64,000 bases of DNA from Pasteurella bettyae CCUG 2042 (GCF_000262245.1 NZ_AJSX01000004.1:62001-126000); one strand, 5' to 3'; positions 50,665 through 61,582 are shown, counted from the stretch's first letter. Notes: a model not told the origin generated them from the letters alone. Translations and numbers: made by a program.

Positions 50665-51030
50665 ATGAATGATCGTATTTTTATTGAAGAGTTGACCGTT
50701 TTCGCTCAAATTGGTGTATATGAATGGGAACAACAAATTAAGCAAAAGCTCATTTTCGATATTGAAATGCTTTGGGATAGTCGTAAAGCAGCTGAAACAG
50801 ATAATGTTAGCTATTGCTTAAATTATGCAGAAGTCAGTGAATTTATTATCCAATACGTACAATCTAAGCCCTTTTTATTAATTGAACGAGTAGCTAATGA
50901 AGTCGCTGAACAGTTACAACAAAGATTTTCTATTCAATGGCTCAAAATTAAATTAAGCAAACCTAATGCCGTGCCACAAGCTCGCAATGTTGGTATTATT
51001 ATTGAGCGTAGCAGTATAAAAAGAGCTTAA
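50665..51030 (+). CDS. folB: Dihydroneopterin aldolase
   Basis: A 121-residue folate-pathway enzyme that cleaves dihydroneopterin to 6-hydroxymethyldihydropterin. Motifs are IFIEELTVFAQIGVYEWEQQIKQ-like N-terminus, the active-site glutamate region, LNYAEVSEFI and LLIERVANEVAEQL. The lysine in KIKLSKPNAVPQA is the usual catalytic one. AAAGGAAATTT precedes the ATG. Confidence 0.95.
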   Translation: MNDRIFIEELTVFAQIGVYEWEQQIKQKLIFDIEMLWDSRKAAETDNVSYCLNYAEVSEFIIQYVQSKPFLLIERVANEVAEQLQQRFSIQWLKIKLSKPNAVPQARNVGIIIERSSIKRA

Positions 51031-51046
51031 ACTAACAAATGATATA

Positions 51047-51796
51047 TTACTGGTCTCTTAAATATGCCGTTAATTCATCTTGTGATGCAGCAAAAATAAG
51101 AGAACTATCTCGACCATATTGGCGAATTAGCTCTGGAATTGCATCCAATTTTTGAGCTTGACCTAACTCATAGAGCTCAATATAAAAGTTCTTAGCGAGT
51201 TCACGAGCTTGAGGAATATTAAAATAAAACATACCGACTCGAGTATAAAGCCCTTTTAAGCTATTTAAAATCATGCCATAAATGGGATTAAAAGAAAAAA
51301 AGGCTAATTTATGAAACAGTTCATAATCTAGTGAGGTATAAGAGCTGGCATCTTCAGTAATGGTTTCTATCACATTCTTACAAAGTGATACAGCTTCCTC
51401 AAAACTTGCTTTAAATGCTCTGGGTACATAAATAGTAGCAATATTAGTCCGTGCAGACAGAACATTAGAAATGAGCATTGGAGACATGGTGCTATCTAAA
51501 CGCACCAATACATCAAGAATATTAAGTCCTGATGTTTGCCATACATCATTAACCCGAGTTGGTTTACCATGCTGAATCGTCAACCAACCATCACGAGCTA
51601 ATCGTTGTAGTACTTCTCGTAGAGTCGTACGTGTCACTCCAATTTTATCTGCGAGTTCTCGTTCTGCTGGTAAATCCGTACCAGGTGGAAAATGATTACC
51701 CCAAATACTTTTTACAATATATTCTTCTGCTAAAGCAGCAGGGCTTCTTGCTTTCAAAATAGATTGGTCTTGGTTAGTACTTGTTTGTTTAAACAA
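51047..51796 (-). CDS. fadR: Fatty acid metabolism regulator FadR, TTG start
   Basis: A 249-residue GntR-family regulator sensing long-chain acyl-CoA. The N-terminal winged helix (about residues 20-75) contains SPAALAEEYIVKSIWGNHFPPG, RELADKIGVTRTTLREVLQR and TIQHGKPTRV. The FadR C-terminal domain follows. No ATG is in frame near the N-terminus. The best start is TTG 51796: AGGGAG lies 6 bases ahead. A second TTG at 51811 contains the ribosome site itself. Divergent from nhaB. Confidence 0.9.
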   Translation of the reverse strand: MFKQTSTNQDQSILKARSPAALAEEYIVKSIWGNHFPPGTDLPAERELADKIGVTRTTLREVLQRLARDGWLTIQHGKPTRVNDVWQTSGLNILDVLVRLDSTMSPMLISNVLSARTNIATIYVPRAFKASFEEAVSLCKNVIETITEDASSYTSLDYELFHKLAFFSFNPIYGMILNSLKGLYTRVGMFYFNIPQARELAKNFYIELYELGQAQKLDAIPELIRQYGRDSSLIFAASQDELTAYLRDQ

Positions 51797-51917
51797 CAGA
51801 AACTCCCTCAAAATATGATCTAGTTCTAAAAAACTAATTATTTAGTATTATCCTTTAATCTGAAATATATTACAATCTATAATATAATTTTACCTAACTT
51901 TACAGAGCAACACATAC

Positions 51918-53465
51918 ATGAATAATTGTAATGCATTTTTCAATAATTATTTAGGAAGAAGTCCTGATTGGTACAAACTTACTATTATCGCTTTCCTCAT
52001 TCTTAACCCAATATTATATTTTGCAGTTAGTCCATTCTTAGCTGGTTGGTGTTTGGTGATTGAATTTATTTTCACCCTTGCCATGGCTTTGAAATGCTAT
52101 CCGCTACAACCTGGTGGTCTACTCGCTATAGAAGCCGTCGTAATTGGGATGACATCCCCAGAACATGTTAAATCTGAAATTATGGCAAACTTTGAAGTTA
52201 TTCTGCTACTGATGTTTATGGTGGCTGGTATTTACTTCATGAAGCAATTATTACTATTTGCTTTTACCAAACTTTTAATTAGTGTTCGATCTAAAATTGC
52301 ACTCTCTATTGCTTTCTGTCTAAGTGCTGCTTTTTTATCTGCGTTCCTTGATGCTCTAACTGTTGTTGCCGTAATTATCAGTGTAGTTATGGGATTCTAT
52401 GGTGTGTATCATAAAGTGGCTTCAGGTGCTTCTTTTGAAGATTCAACAGATATTACAAATGATGAAAAAATAAAGAAAAACCAACAAGTTCTCGAACAAT
52501 TCCGAGCATTTTTACGTAGTTTAATGATGCATGCCTCTGTTGGTACTGCTCTTGGTGGGGTGATGACTTTAGTTGGAGAACCTCAAAATCTTATTATTGC
52601 TGAACAAGCATCGTGGAACTTTACCGAGTTTTTTATTCGTATGGCACCAGTTACAGTACCCACTTTAATTGCAGGTATTTTCACTTGTGTACTACTTGAA
52701 AAATTACATTTATTCGGCTACGGCGAAAAATTACCTCGTAAAGTATGGTGTATTTTAGTGACCTTTAATCGTGTCCAACAGAAAAAAATGGGAACACAAG
52801 ACAAAATTAAACTGATTATCCAAGCACTCATCGGAATATGGTTAATTTGTGGATTAGCATTCCATTTAGCTGCTGTAGGTCTAATTGGTTTAACTGTGAT
52901 TGTGCTTACTACCGCATTCTGTGGTATCACTTCAGAAAGTGCTATTGGTAAATCTTTCGAAGAATCTTTACCATTCTGTGCTTTATTAGTGGTATTCTTC
53001 TCTGTGGTTGCAGTCATTATTGATCAACACCTTTTTGCACCGATTATTAGTTTTGTACTATCAGCAAGTGAAAGTGCACAGCTATTATTATTTTATGCTT
53101 TCAACGGCTTACTCTCAGCAATTTCAGATAATGTATTCGTAGCAACAGTTTATATTAGTGAAGTGAAAGCCGCATTACATGCAGGTTCTATCTCATTAGA
53201 ACAATTTGAATTACTTGCAGTAGCAATTAACACTGGTACTAACTTACCATCTGTTGCAACACCAAATGGGCAAGCGGCATTTTTATTCTTGCTAACCTCT
53301 TCATTAGCACCACTTATTCGCTTATCTTATGGTAGAATGGTTTATATGGCTTTACCTTATACTATCGTATTAACCGTAGTTGGGTTACTTGCCGTTGAAT
53401 TTATTTTACCAGGAGCAACAAAATTCTTTAGTAGTTTAGGTTGGATCACCGCACTACCTGTATAA
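51918..53465 (+). CDS. nhaB: Na+/H+ antiporter NhaB
   Basis: A 515-residue membrane protein with about 12 helices that exchanges sodium for protons. Recognised by [36 protein letters not shown]-like segments ([10 protein letters not shown]), [20 protein letters not shown] and [20 protein letters not shown]. Paired with fadR upstream and dsbB 18 bases downstream, the order seen in other gammaproteobacteria. Confidence 0.96.
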   Translation: MNNCNAFFNNYLGRSPDWYKLTIIAFLILNPILYFAVSPFLAGWCLVIEFIFTLAMALKCYPLQPGGLLAIEAVVIGMTSPEHVKSEIMANFEVILLLMFMVAGIYFMKQLLLFAFTKLLISVRSKIALSIAFCLSAAFLSAFLDALTVVAVIISVVMGFYGVYHKVASGASFEDSTDITNDEKIKKNQQVLEQFRAFLRSLMMHASVGTALGGVMTLVGEPQNLIIAEQASWNFTEFFIRMAPVTVPTLIAGIFTCVLLEKLHLFGYGEKLPRKVWCILVTFNRVQQKKMGTQDKIKLIIQALIGIWLICGLAFHLAAVGLIGLTVIVLTTAFCGITSESAIGKSFEESLPFCALLVVFFSVVAVIIDQHLFAPIISFVLSASESAQLLLFYAFNGLLSAISDNVFVATVYISEVKAALHAGSISLEQFELLAVAINTGTNLPSVATPNGQAAFLFLLTSSLAPLIRLSYGRMVYMALPYTIVLTVVGLLAVEFILPGATKFFSSLGWITALPV

Positions 53466-53483
53466 AATATAGAAGGAAATACT

Positions 53484-54020
53484 ATGCTTAATTATTTTAA
53501 AGATCTTTCAACCAGTCGTGGTGGATGGTTATTATTAGCTTTTTCTGCTATCGCTTTAGAATTAACAGCATTATATTTCCAATATGGTATGGAATTGCAA
53601 CCTTGCGTAATGTGTGTTTATGAACGTGTTGCATTATTCGGATTGTTTTTTGCAGGAATAATTGGATTTATTTATCCACGTTCTTGGTTCTTCCGTTTTC
53701 TAGGATTATTTATTGGTTTAGGAAGTTCGGTAAAAGGGTTATTAATATCATTAAAACATGTGGATTATCAGCTTAATCCTGCACCTTGGAATCAATGCTC
53801 CTATTTACCTGAATTTCCACAAACCTTACCTTTAGATAAGTGGTTTCCTTTTTTATTTAGCCCTAGTGGCTCTTGCAGTGAGATCACTTGGTCATTCTTA
53901 GGTTTATCTATGGCACAATGGATAGTTGTTATTTTTGTTATTTACACCTTATTATTCATTATTTTATTGCTAAGCCAATTTAAATCAGGGAAACAAAGAC
54001 ATCGAAGACTTTTTCATTAA
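53484..54020 (+). CDS. dsbB: Disulfide bond formation protein B
   Basis: A 178-residue inner-membrane quinone reductase that re-oxidises DsbA. It has four membrane helices. The first cysteine pair is in QPCVMCVYERVALFG (C38 and C41 by my count) and the second pair flanks a periplasmic loop (NQCSYLPEF ... SGSCSEITW). A basic tail follows. Same transcript as nhaB. Confidence 0.95.
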   Translation: MLNYFKDLSTSRGGWLLLAFSAIALELTALYFQYGMELQPCVMCVYERVALFGLFFAGIIGFIYPRSWFFRFLGLFIGLGSSVKGLLISLKHVDYQLNPAPWNQCSYLPEFPQTLPLDKWFPFLFSPSGSCSEITWSFLGLSMAQWIVVIFVIYTLLFIILLLSQFKSGKQRHRRLFH

Positions 54021-54044
54021 TCTCATCTCTGAAAAACATAAAAA

Positions 54045-54094
54045 ATCTGCACCTTAATCAGTTGGCGATTCAACCTAACTTTTGTGGTGCAGAT
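54045..54094 (+). terminator. Probable terminator or hairpin after dsbB
   Basis: Perfect 9-bp arms ATCTGCACC / GGTGCAGAT enclosing 32 bases; 24 bases after the dsbB stop. No clear T-run, so termination is not certain. Confidence 0.4.
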
Positions 54095-54134
54095 CAAATG
54101 AAATGCTTTTTTGTTATTTAATTGACTAAAGTAG

Positions 54135-55184
54135 TTAACCTTTATCTTCCGAAACATCGCCTAATAAAATAGCGTATCTTTCCGTATTTGGATTCATTTC
54201 TAAAATAATTTTAATTGCCATAGTTAATGGCACTGAGAGAAACATACCAACAGTTCCTAATAGCCAGCCCCAGAATAATAAAGAAAGAAAAACAATTAAT
54301 GTGGATAATCCTAAAGTACGTCCCATCAGGCGAGGCTCTAAAATATTACCAATCAACATATTAATCGCAATAATACCAATCATTACGCAGAAACCATCGG
54401 ATAATCCATTGAGTAAAAAAACCTGTAGAACAATCGGGATTGCCGCAATAATGGAGCCTATATTAGGAATATAGTTAGCTAAAAAGGTTAACGTTGCCCA
54501 CAAAACCGCATATTGCACATCAACCATTTCTAACAATAACCATACACAAATGCCCGTCAGCAAACTTACCAAAGTTTTCACCCATAAATAGCTAATGACA
54601 CCTTGTAAAATAGGATCAAGATATTGTTCTTCGCTGCCTGTATCACTGTCTTTATCACTGAATGCTAATGCAAATTTATGTTTAGCTGTTGGAGCTTCAA
54701 GTAACATAAAAATCACCACTAAAATGAGTACAAATGCATTAGATACTACATTTGAAAAGTTAAGTAGTAACTTACTCACAAAATTCATCATAGCACTAGG
54801 ATCTAAATGATTAAGGATAATCGCTTTATTAATCGAAAAATGAATATTCCACTTTTTTAATAATGCGGTAAAGTCATTTAACCTTTCATCCATTAATACA
54901 CGATATTGTGGCATTGACTGAGAAAACTCTTGTATTGAGCCATTAATAAGACCAATTAAAAAGAAAAACACCATTAAAATTAGCAAAAACAGAATTGTAA
55001 TCGCCAACCAATGAGGAATTTTCCTGTTTGTCATATATTGAATAATCGGCGAACAAATAATGGCAATAAATAAGGCTAATAAAAAAGGCACAACAATCTC
55101 TCCTGCCATTTTTATGCCTGCTAAAATAATTACTAATGAAGCAAGACCAACTAATACATGATTTGCAGAATGAGGTTTTACCAT
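54135..55184 (-). CDS. AI-2E/PerM-family membrane permease
   Basis: A 349-residue protein of the AI-2 exporter-like superfamily. Hydrophobic pairs lie at about residues 10-75 and 140-165, and four more are in the C-terminal half. The family block is VQYAVLWATLTFLANYIPNIGSIIAA-like (FLANYIPNIGS) with LGLSTLIVFLSLLFWGWLLG. Members range from AI-2 export (TqsA) to Na+/H+ exchange, so the substrate is not predicted here, even though luxS is also in the window. Transcribed after the small lipoprotein gene. Confidence 0.85.
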   Translation of the reverse strand: MVKPHSANHVLVGLASLVIILAGIKMAGEIVVPFLLALFIAIICSPIIQYMTNRKIPHWLAITILFLLILMVFFFLIGLINGSIQEFSQSMPQYRVLMDERLNDFTALLKKWNIHFSINKAIILNHLDPSAMMNFVSKLLLNFSNVVSNAFVLILVVIFMLLEAPTAKHKFALAFSDKDSDTGSEEQYLDPILQGVISYLWVKTLVSLLTGICVWLLLEMVDVQYAVLWATLTFLANYIPNIGSIIAAIPIVLQVFLLNGLSDGFCVMIGIIAINMLIGNILEPRLMGRTLGLSTLIVFLSLLFWGWLLGTVGMFLSVPLTMAIKIILEMNPNTERYAILLGDVSEDKG

Positions 55185-55196
55185 AATCTATTACTC

Positions 55197-55577
55197 TTAT
55201 TTATTTTTAAATTCGGCATGATATTGCTTCTTCATGTCCGATAATTGAAGTGTTAACGCTTTTGCATCAGCTAATTTACCTTGTTGTGCAAGTTGATCTG
55301 CTTGCATAACAACTTCAATAAATTTCTTCATAGCTTGCTGATATGCATTAAATTCTTCATCAGATTTTACTGTGGAAGGGCGTTTATTCATCGCTTCTAC
55401 AGAAAATTTAGTTAAATTATCTGCTGCCTTATGAAATTCTTCAGCACTTGATGCACTCATCAATTCACTATTATAACGTCCCATCATTTGCATTTCTGAA
55501 CGAGCATCTTCGCCACCACAAGCTGTTATAACAAAAGATAAGCTAATAATACTAAGTAGAGAAAGTAATTTTTTCAT
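55197..55577 (-). CDS. Small lipoprotein of unknown function
   Basis: A 126-residue protein with a clear lipoprotein signal (SLSFVITAC-GGEDARSE, cysteine near residue 20). The rest is helical and rich in Met, Ala, Lys and Glu (EFHKAADNLTKFSVEAMNKRP, ADQLAQQGKLADAKALTLQL). I do not recognise a characterised family. Its size and helical pattern suggest a small periplasmic helical bundle. I use ATG 55577 with AAAGGATC ahead. Located between glnB and the PerM-like gene. Confidence 0.8.
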   Translation of the reverse strand: MKKLLSLLSIISLSFVITACGGEDARSEMQMMGRYNSELMSASSAEEFHKAADNLTKFSVEAMNKRPSTVKSDEEFNAYQQAMKKFIEVVMQADQLAQQGKLADAKALTLQLSDMKKQYHAEFKNK

Positions 55578-55656
55578 AAAAGATCCTTTCAACTGTGGTA
55601 ATTTTATAAAAATTCACCGCAGTTTTAATTAAAAGTAGAATAAAAAGTAAAATACA

Positions 55657-55998
<342 letters not shown>

Positions 55999-56023
55999 TC
56001 ACCTCAAAATTTTTATAAATGCC

Positions 56024-56032
56024 ACCGCACTT
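56024..56032 (-). repeat. DNA uptake signal abutting the mog stop codon
   Basis: Exact ACCGCACTT ending one base before the mog stop. Confidence 0.85.
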
Positions 56033-56626
56033 TTAAGTACGGCGTGCTGATTTAGGTCTAAAACTCACAATGACTTCTGGTTTCGTATCAATATATAATC
56101 CATTAATCAGTTGTAAACAATAAGGTACTGCTGCAAAAACTCCTTTTACTAATACCCTACCATTTTCATCTTTAACACCTTCTAAAGTTTCTTTAATTGC
56201 CTTAGGTTGACCTGGTAAATTCAAAATTAAGCTATCTTTACGAATCACACCAACTTGGCGAGAAAGGATGGCAGTCGGTACAAAATGTAAACTCACTTGA
56301 CGCATTTGTTCTCCAAAACCAGGCATTTCTCGATCAGCAATAGCTAATGTTGCATCAGGTGTCACATCACGTTTAGCAGGGCCTGTTCCGCCTGTCGTCA
56401 GCACTAAATGACATTGGTGAATATCTACTAACTCAATTAATGTTTTTTCAATTTCCGATTGTTCATCTGGAATTAAACGAGTTTCAACATCAAATTTATC
56501 CACTAAAGCGTTTTCTAACCAAGTTTGTAATTCTGGGATACCTTGATCTTGATAAATGCCTTGTGAAGCTCGGTCAGAGACTGAGACTAGTCCAATTTTC
56601 AATTTTGTTTGTGAAAGTGCGGTCAT
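56033..56626 (-). CDS. mog: Molybdopterin adenylyltransferase
   Basis: A 197-residue enzyme that adenylylates molybdopterin before metal insertion. Motifs are KIGLVSVSDRASQGIYQDQG, HLVLTTGGTGPAKRDVTPDAT and NLPGQPKAIKETL. The first codons after ATG (Thr-Ala-Leu-Ser) are encoded by an uptake signal core. Transcribed between the SLC13 gene and glnB. Confidence 0.95.
   Translation of the reverse strand: MTALSQTKLKIGLVSVSDRASQGIYQDQGIPELQTWLENALVDKFDVETRLIPDEQSEIEKTLIELVDIHQCHLVLTTGGTGPAKRDVTPDATLAIADREMPGFGEQMRQVSLHFVPTAILSRQVGVIRKDSLILNLPGQPKAIKETLEGVKDENGRVLVKGVFAAVPYCLQLINGLYIDTKPEVIVSFRPKSARRT
56615..56623 (+). repeat. DNA uptake signal overlapping codons 2-4 of mog
   Basis: Exact AAGTGCGGT directly next to the mog start codon, so that MTALS at the N-terminus is written by the uptake signal. 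Confidence 0.9.
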
Positions 56627-56644
56627 AATTTTCCTTTTTTCTTC

Positions 56645-58495
56645 CTAGAATGGAAACAATACAGGCACCAAGAAAATGGTGACTAACATAACTAAGATGG
56701 TGAATGGTACACCAATTTTGACAAAATCACTAAATTTATATCCTGCTGGTCCTAACACCATCGTATTCACAGGGCAAGAAACAGGCGTCATAAAAGCCGC
56801 AGAGGTGGCAATAGCAACTGTCATAGCAAAAGGGACTGGTGATAAATTTAATTGGTGAGCCATATTAATTGCAATAGGTGCCATTAAAATTGCCGTAGCT
56901 GTATTAGAAATAAATAATCCAACTACCGCAGATAAAGTAAATAAACTGATTAAAATCCAATGTTTACCCATGTTACCTACGGTATTAATCATAAAATCCA
57001 CCACTAAATCTACCCCACCTGTTTTTTGTAAGGCGATGGAAAATGGCATCATACCAACAATTAGAATAATAATTGGCCAGTGAATGCTATCATAAGCACT
57101 TTTTGCATCAATACAACGGAATTTCCCCAATAATAAACAAGCAATTAATGCAGCAATAACATTAGGCACTACGCCTGTCACCATGAGAATTACCATGGCT
57201 ACCACAGAGAAAATAGCATGCATAGCTTGACTACGAGCAGGAACGGCTTTATCAATTTCTTTTGGATATTCCAATACAAAGAAGTCTTTAGTACGATCAG
57301 GCAATTTACGAATCAGTTTCCAATCCCCAATCACTAATAATTGATCTCCTAATTTATAAGGTTCTTCCACCAATAATCCCTGCAATAATTCTCCATCACG
57401 TTTAATTCCAATTACATTCAAACCATAATGGGAACGAAAACGCAACTGGGCAGCACTCTGACCAATGGCATCACTATCTGGTACAGGCGTAATTTCTACC
57501 ATGCCTACAGATTTTAATTGTTCATTGAAGTGAGTATTGCGAATTTCGGTAGGTTCTAAATGATATAAATGACAGAAAGAATCTAAATCTAACTGAGGAT
57601 TAGCAATATCAATTAATAGAATATCTTTTTCTTTAATTTCAATTTTTCCTAAGGAAGCGGCAATAAAGACTGGGCGAAATCGCTTCCAACGTTCAATGGC
57701 TAAAATATTTAATTTATAATTAGAACGTAAATGTAAATCTTCAACTGAACGACCAATAAATTGTGATCCTGTTTTCACCACAAATCGTTTAACACGCTGA
57801 TGTAATTGATATTCTTCAATTAAATCAGTAATTGAATCACGCGGTTTGACTTCACTAATATTATGCTCTGAACTATCAAGCCAACGGCGAGCTATTAGCA
57901 TATATAAAATACCCACCACTAAGACCGCTAGACCAATCGGGGTAAAAGAGAAAAAACTAAAACGAAGATTATCAATACGCACTAATTCTGCATTCACTAC
58001 TAGATTAGGAGCCGTAGCAATCAATGTCATCATACCACTGATTAAACCCGCTACACTTAGTGGCATCATTAATCGTTTAGGGGAAATTTTCATTTGCTGA
58101 CAAATAGCAAGTACGACAGGAATAAAAATTGCCACAACCCCAGTAGAACTCATAAAGGAACCCAAGCCTGCAACCGCTAACATCAATAAAACTAGTACCT
58201 TAGTTTCACTATTATTGGAAACCTTCATCAGCCATTCGCTTACTTGGTAAGCGACACCTGTACGAACAAGCCCTTCGCCGACAATAAATAGAAGAGCAAC
58301 TAAGATAACATTGGGATCACTAAAGCCCGCAAATACCTCATCTAAAGATAAAATACCCGTTAAGCAAAATAACAGCATAACTAGTAATGCAACGGTGTCC
58401 ATCCGCAATTTATTCTGCACAAACAAAATAATTGCACCGATCAGTAAAGCAAGTACAACAAATAGTGGTGATTGATACCAAAGTTGTTCATTCAT
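56645..58495 (-). CDS. SLC13/DASS-family transporter with two TrkA-C domains, YfbS-like
   Basis: A 616-residue membrane protein built like E. coli YfbS: an N-terminal set of membrane helices (residues 1-205), two RCK_C domains (about 225-305 and 315-395), then a C-terminal membrane half. The DASS-type serine-asparagine-threonine motifs are visible as MSSTGVVAIFIPV and FISNTATAILMAP, with TPVSCPVNTMVLGPAGY near the end. The substrate is unknown; dicarboxylate or sulfate-type anions are typical of the superfamily. Confidence 0.87.
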   Translation of the reverse strand: MNEQLWYQSPLFVVLALLIGAIILFVQNKLRMDTVALLVMLLFCLTGILSLDEVFAGFSDPNVILVALLFIVGEGLVRTGVAYQVSEWLMKVSNNSETKVLVLLMLAVAGLGSFMSSTGVVAIFIPVVLAICQQMKISPKRLMMPLSVAGLISGMMTLIATAPNLVVNAELVRIDNLRFSFFSFTPIGLAVLVVGILYMLIARRWLDSSEHNISEVKPRDSITDLIEEYQLHQRVKRFVVKTGSQFIGRSVEDLHLRSNYKLNILAIERWKRFRPVFIAASLGKIEIKEKDILLIDIANPQLDLDSFCHLYHLEPTEIRNTHFNEQLKSVGMVEITPVPDSDAIGQSAAQLRFRSHYGLNVIGIKRDGELLQGLLVEEPYKLGDQLLVIGDWKLIRKLPDRTKDFFVLEYPKEIDKAVPARSQAMHAIFSVVAMVILMVTGVVPNVIAALIACLLLGKFRCIDAKSAYDSIHWPIIILIVGMMPFSIALQKTGGVDLVVDFMINTVGNMGKHWILISLFTLSAVVGLFISNTATAILMAPIAINMAHQLNLSPVPFAMTVAIATSAAFMTPVSCPVNTMVLGPAGYKFSDFVKIGVPFTILVMLVTIFLVPVLFPF

Positions 58496-58510
58496 AATCT
58501 ATTTCGCTTA

Positions 58511-59110
58511 TCAATTATGCTTATCTAATACCTTACGTACAGGACCAAAACTACGGCGATGTTGAGGTAAGGCGCCAAATTCAACTAATTTTTCTAAATG
58601 GACTTTTGTCGGGTAACCTTTATGTTTTGCAAATTCATATTGCGGATATTGTTTATCCAGTTCTTCCATCTCATGATCACGAGCTACTTTGGCAATAATT
58701 GATGCAGCACTAATCTCTTGTACCTTACTATCACCTTTTACCACAGCTTGTGCTGGCATGGCGAATTCAGGCACTCGGTTGCCATCGACTAACACAAAGT
58801 GCGGTTGAATTTTTAAATTTTTTACCGCACGTTGCATAGCCAGCATGGTGGCATGCAGAATATTTAATTGATCAATTTCTTCTGGTTCTGCACGCCCTAA
58901 TGCCCAAGCTAATGCCTTTTGTTTGATTTCTTCAGCAAGCTGTTCACGCTTCTTTTCAGATAATTTTTTACTGTCTGCCAATCCTTCAATAGGATTATTA
59001 GGATCTAAAATCACTGCTGCTGTAACCACAGCGCCCACTAATGGACCGCGTCCGACTTCGTCTACACCTGCAACTAATTCAAAACCTTGTGGATATTCAA
59101 AATCACTCAT
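58511..59110 (-). CDS. rnhB: Ribonuclease HII
   Basis: A 199-residue enzyme that cuts RNA-DNA hybrids at single ribonucleotides. The [10 protein letters not shown] motif (residues 16-25) and the aspartates in LADSKKLS and FVLVDGN are intact, with [14 protein letters not shown]. It overlaps the lpxB stop by 8 bases, the standard lpxB-rnhB coupling. One uptake signal core is inside. Confidence 0.96.
   Translation of the reverse strand: MSDFEYPQGFELVAGVDEVGRGPLVGAVVTAAVILDPNNPIEGLADSKKLSEKKREQLAEEIKQKALAWALGRAEPEEIDQLNILHATMLAMQRAVKNLKIQPHFVLVDGNRVPEFAMPAQAVVKGDSKVQEISAASIIAKVARDHEMEELDKQYPQYEFAKHKGYPTKVHLEKLVEFGALPQHRRSFGPVRKVLDKHN
58797..58805 (+). repeat. DNA uptake signal in rnhB
   Basis: Exact AAGTGCGGT; about 20 bases further a partial inverted copy (ACCGCACG) follows. 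Confidence 0.85.
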
Positions 59111-60284
59111 GCTTGTTTCCTTCTAATAAATCAATTACAGCTTGAGCTGCTTGACTATCTGCATCGCATCGAATCAGTTGATGCAATTCAGTAAAACGTT
59201 GTAATAAAATTTTACGATTTTCTACCACACTTTCACTTTGATCTAAATAGGCAGCGAGCTGTACAGCTAACTTCTTGGGTTCGCACTCTTGTTGGATCAT
59301 TTCTGGTACTAACATCTCATCTGCCAATAAATTAGGCAAGGAAATATACTTACTTTTCACTAAACGTTTAGCTAAGAAATAAGTTAATGGTTTCATTTTA
59401 TAACCCACGACCATTGGCGATTTACATAGCATACATTCTAACGCTGCCGTTCCAGATGCTAATAAAGTGGCGTCTGACACTATCATGGCTTGACGAGCAT
59501 GACCATCTAATAAAATCAATTCTAGTTCAGGAGCAACTTGTGCTTTTAACTGTTCAAATTGTTGACGGCGTTTTTCATTGACTAATGGCACAAGGAATTG
59601 AAGTTCTGGATATTGCTGTTTTAATAACTGTGCGGTTTGTAAGAAAGGTTCAGCTAAAAACTCCACCTCTGAACCACGACTTCCCACAAGAATCGCCATA
59701 TAACGCTTATTTTCATCCAATTTCAATACTTGGCAAGCCTCACTACGATTAGGTTTTAGAGGTATTACATCAGCCATAGTATGCCCTATAAAGCGACAAG
59801 GCACATTGAAACGATCATAGAAGGCTTTTTCAAAAGGTAAGAATGCTAAAACAAGATGAGTCGCTTTAGCAATTTTATAAATTCTATTTTGACGCCAAGC
59901 CCATACTGATGGACTCACATAATGAATAGTTTTAATCCCTTGCGCTTTGAGTTTTTCTTCCACATAAAGATTAAATTCAGGCGAATCAATACCAATAAAA
60001 ATATCTGGTTTAACTTCTGACATCGTTTCAACGATCTGTTTACGAATTTTCAGTAAGCGTGGCAAATGCTTCAAAATTTCAACCAATCCCATTACTGCAA
60101 TTTCTTCCATATCCACTAGGGTTTCACAACCTTCAGCCAGCATATTTTTACCTGCAATGCCAATAAATCGTGCTTGTGGATATTTCAATTTTAACGCTCG
60201 AATTAAACCTGCACCAAGAATATCTCCTGATACTTCTCCTGCTACAATAGCAATAGTTGGATGATTATTTATTACATTTTCCAT
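59103..60284 (-). CDS. lpxB: Lipid-A-disaccharide synthase
   Basis: A 393-residue GT19 glycosyltransferase that joins UDP-2,3-diacylglucosamine to lipid X. Motifs are [50 protein letters not shown] and [16 protein letters not shown] use ATG 60284, which gives the usual N-terminus; the frame is open to 60344. No lpxA/fabZ precede it here: purT and a paired-uptake-signal terminator are upstream, so lpxB-rnhB has its own promoter. Confidence 0.95.
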   Translation of the reverse strand: MENVINNHPTIAIVAGEVSGDILGAGLIRALKLKYPQARFIGIAGKNMLAEGCETLVDMEEIAVMGLVEILKHLPRLLKIRKQIVETMSEVKPDIFIGIDSPEFNLYVEEKLKAQGIKTIHYVSPSVWAWRQNRIYKIAKATHLVLAFLPFEKAFYDRFNVPCRFIGHTMADVIPLKPNRSEACQVLKLDENKRYMAILVGSRGSEVEFLAEPFLQTAQLLKQQYPELQFLVPLVNEKRRQQFEQLKAQVAPELELILLDGHARQAMIVSDATLLASGTAALECMLCKSPMVVGYKMKPLTYFLAKRLVKSKYISLPNLLADEMLVPEMIQQECEPKKLAVQLAAYLDQSESVVENRKILLQRFTELHQLIRCDADSQAAQAVIDLLEGNKHE

Positions 60285-60317
60285 AATGATTACGCTAGCA
60301 AAATGTTGATAAAAATA

Positions 60318-60352
60318 ACCGCACTTTAGGTCTATTTTCCCCAAAGTGCGGT
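60318..60352 (-). terminator. Paired uptake signals, terminator of purT
   Basis: ACCGCACTTT / AAAGTGCGGT, loop 15, 14 bases beyond the purT stop. Confidence 0.75.
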
Positions 60353-60366
60353 ATGATTTTCATAAA

Positions 60367-61548
60367 TTATAAACTAATTTCTAATTTATCATAAGCACGA
60401 AAAGCTTTTTCTAAAGCTTTCTCAACAGAAATATCACGACTTAAAATCACCCCCATACGACGGTGTCCATTCACTTCAGCTTTACCAAATAAACGAATAT
60501 TCGTATTTGGCTCCGCTAGCACTTGTTCTAAATGACCAAATTGTACTTGTGTGGATTTTCCTTCCACCACAATCGCTTTTGACGCAGCTGGACTAATGAG
60601 ATTAATTTCAGGGATCGGTAAGCCTAAAATTGCCCTAGCATGTAATGCAAATTCAGAAAGCTCTTGGGAAATTAAAGTGACCATTCCTGTATCATGTGGA
60701 CGAGGCGATACTTCATTAAAAATAACATCATCGCCACAGACAAACATTTCCACACCAAAAATACCACGTCCTCCTAATGCACTGGTAATTTTCTCTGCCA
60801 CTTCTTGAGCTTTTTGTAAGGCTTTTTCAGACATTGCTTGTGGCTGCCAAGATTCACGATAATCACCATCTTGTTGATGATGACCAATTGGTGCTAAAAA
60901 TGAAGTTCCACCAATATGACGAACCGTTAGCAAGGTGATTTCATAATCAAATTTTACAAAACCTTCTACAATCACTCTGCCAGCACCTGCTCGACCACCT
61001 TCTTGAGCATAATCCCAAGCTTGTTGAACTTGATCTAATGATTTAATAATAGATTGCCCATGCCCTGAAGAAGACATAATAGGCTTAACCACGCAAGGAA
61101 CACCAATTTTTTCTACAGTTTGTTTAAAATCTGTAAAATTATCTACAAACTGATAATTTGAGGTAGGTAACCCTAACTGTTCAGCGGCTAAACGACGAAT
61201 ACCTTCACGATTCATGGTTAATTGTGTTGCTTTAGCTGTGGGAATGACAGTAAATCCCTGCTGCTCTAATTCAACTAAAGTTGCAGTAGCAATGGCTTCC
61301 ACTTCAGGCACAATATAATCAGGTTTTTCTTTTTCCACCAAAGCTTTTAATGCCTCACCGTCTAACATGGAAATGGTATAAGCTCTATGAGCCACTTGTT
61401 GTGCTGGCGCATTTTCATAACGATCTACGGCGATAACTTCAACACCTAAACGCTGTAGTTCAATTACTACTTCTTTACCTAACTCACCTGCACCTAACAT
61501 CATTACTTTTGTTGCTTTCGGGGTTAACGCTGTACCAAGAGTTGTCAT
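60367..61548 (-). CDS. purT: Formate-dependent phosphoribosylglycinamide formyltransferase
   Basis: A 393-residue ATP-grasp enzyme that formylates GAR with formate and ATP. N-terminal [22 protein letters not shown]; substrate block [16 protein letters not shown]-grasp elements [15 protein letters not shown] and [27 protein letters not shown]-type segment ([12 protein letters not shown]). Complements Fhs at 30.6 kb in using formate. Confidence 0.96.
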   Translation of the reverse strand: MTTLGTALTPKATKVMMLGAGELGKEVVIELQRLGVEVIAVDRYENAPAQQVAHRAYTISMLDGEALKALVEKEKPDYIVPEVEAIATATLVELEQQGFTVIPTAKATQLTMNREGIRRLAAEQLGLPTSNYQFVDNFTDFKQTVEKIGVPCVVKPIMSSSGHGQSIIKSLDQVQQAWDYAQEGGRAGAGRVIVEGFVKFDYEITLLTVRHIGGTSFLAPIGHHQQDGDYRESWQPQAMSEKALQKAQEVAEKITSALGGRGIFGVEMFVCGDDVIFNEVSPRPHDTGMVTLISQELSEFALHARAILGLPIPEINLISPAASKAIVVEGKSTQVQFGHLEQVLAEPNTNIRLFGKAEVNGHRRMGVILSRDISVEKALEKAFRAYDKLEISL

Positions 61549-61582
61549 AAATGTTCCTTTACTATTGTGTTGCTAACGAGAA

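Noticed and set aside
51812-51917. FadR operator in the fadR-nhaB gap
   Set aside because: I looked for the AACTGGTC-type palindrome and found only a weak GATCTAGTTC; not enough to call a site.
55606-55624. CACCGCAGTT after glnB as an uptake signal
   Set aside because: One mismatch in the 9-base core (ACCGCAGTT); counted as degenerate, not as a site.
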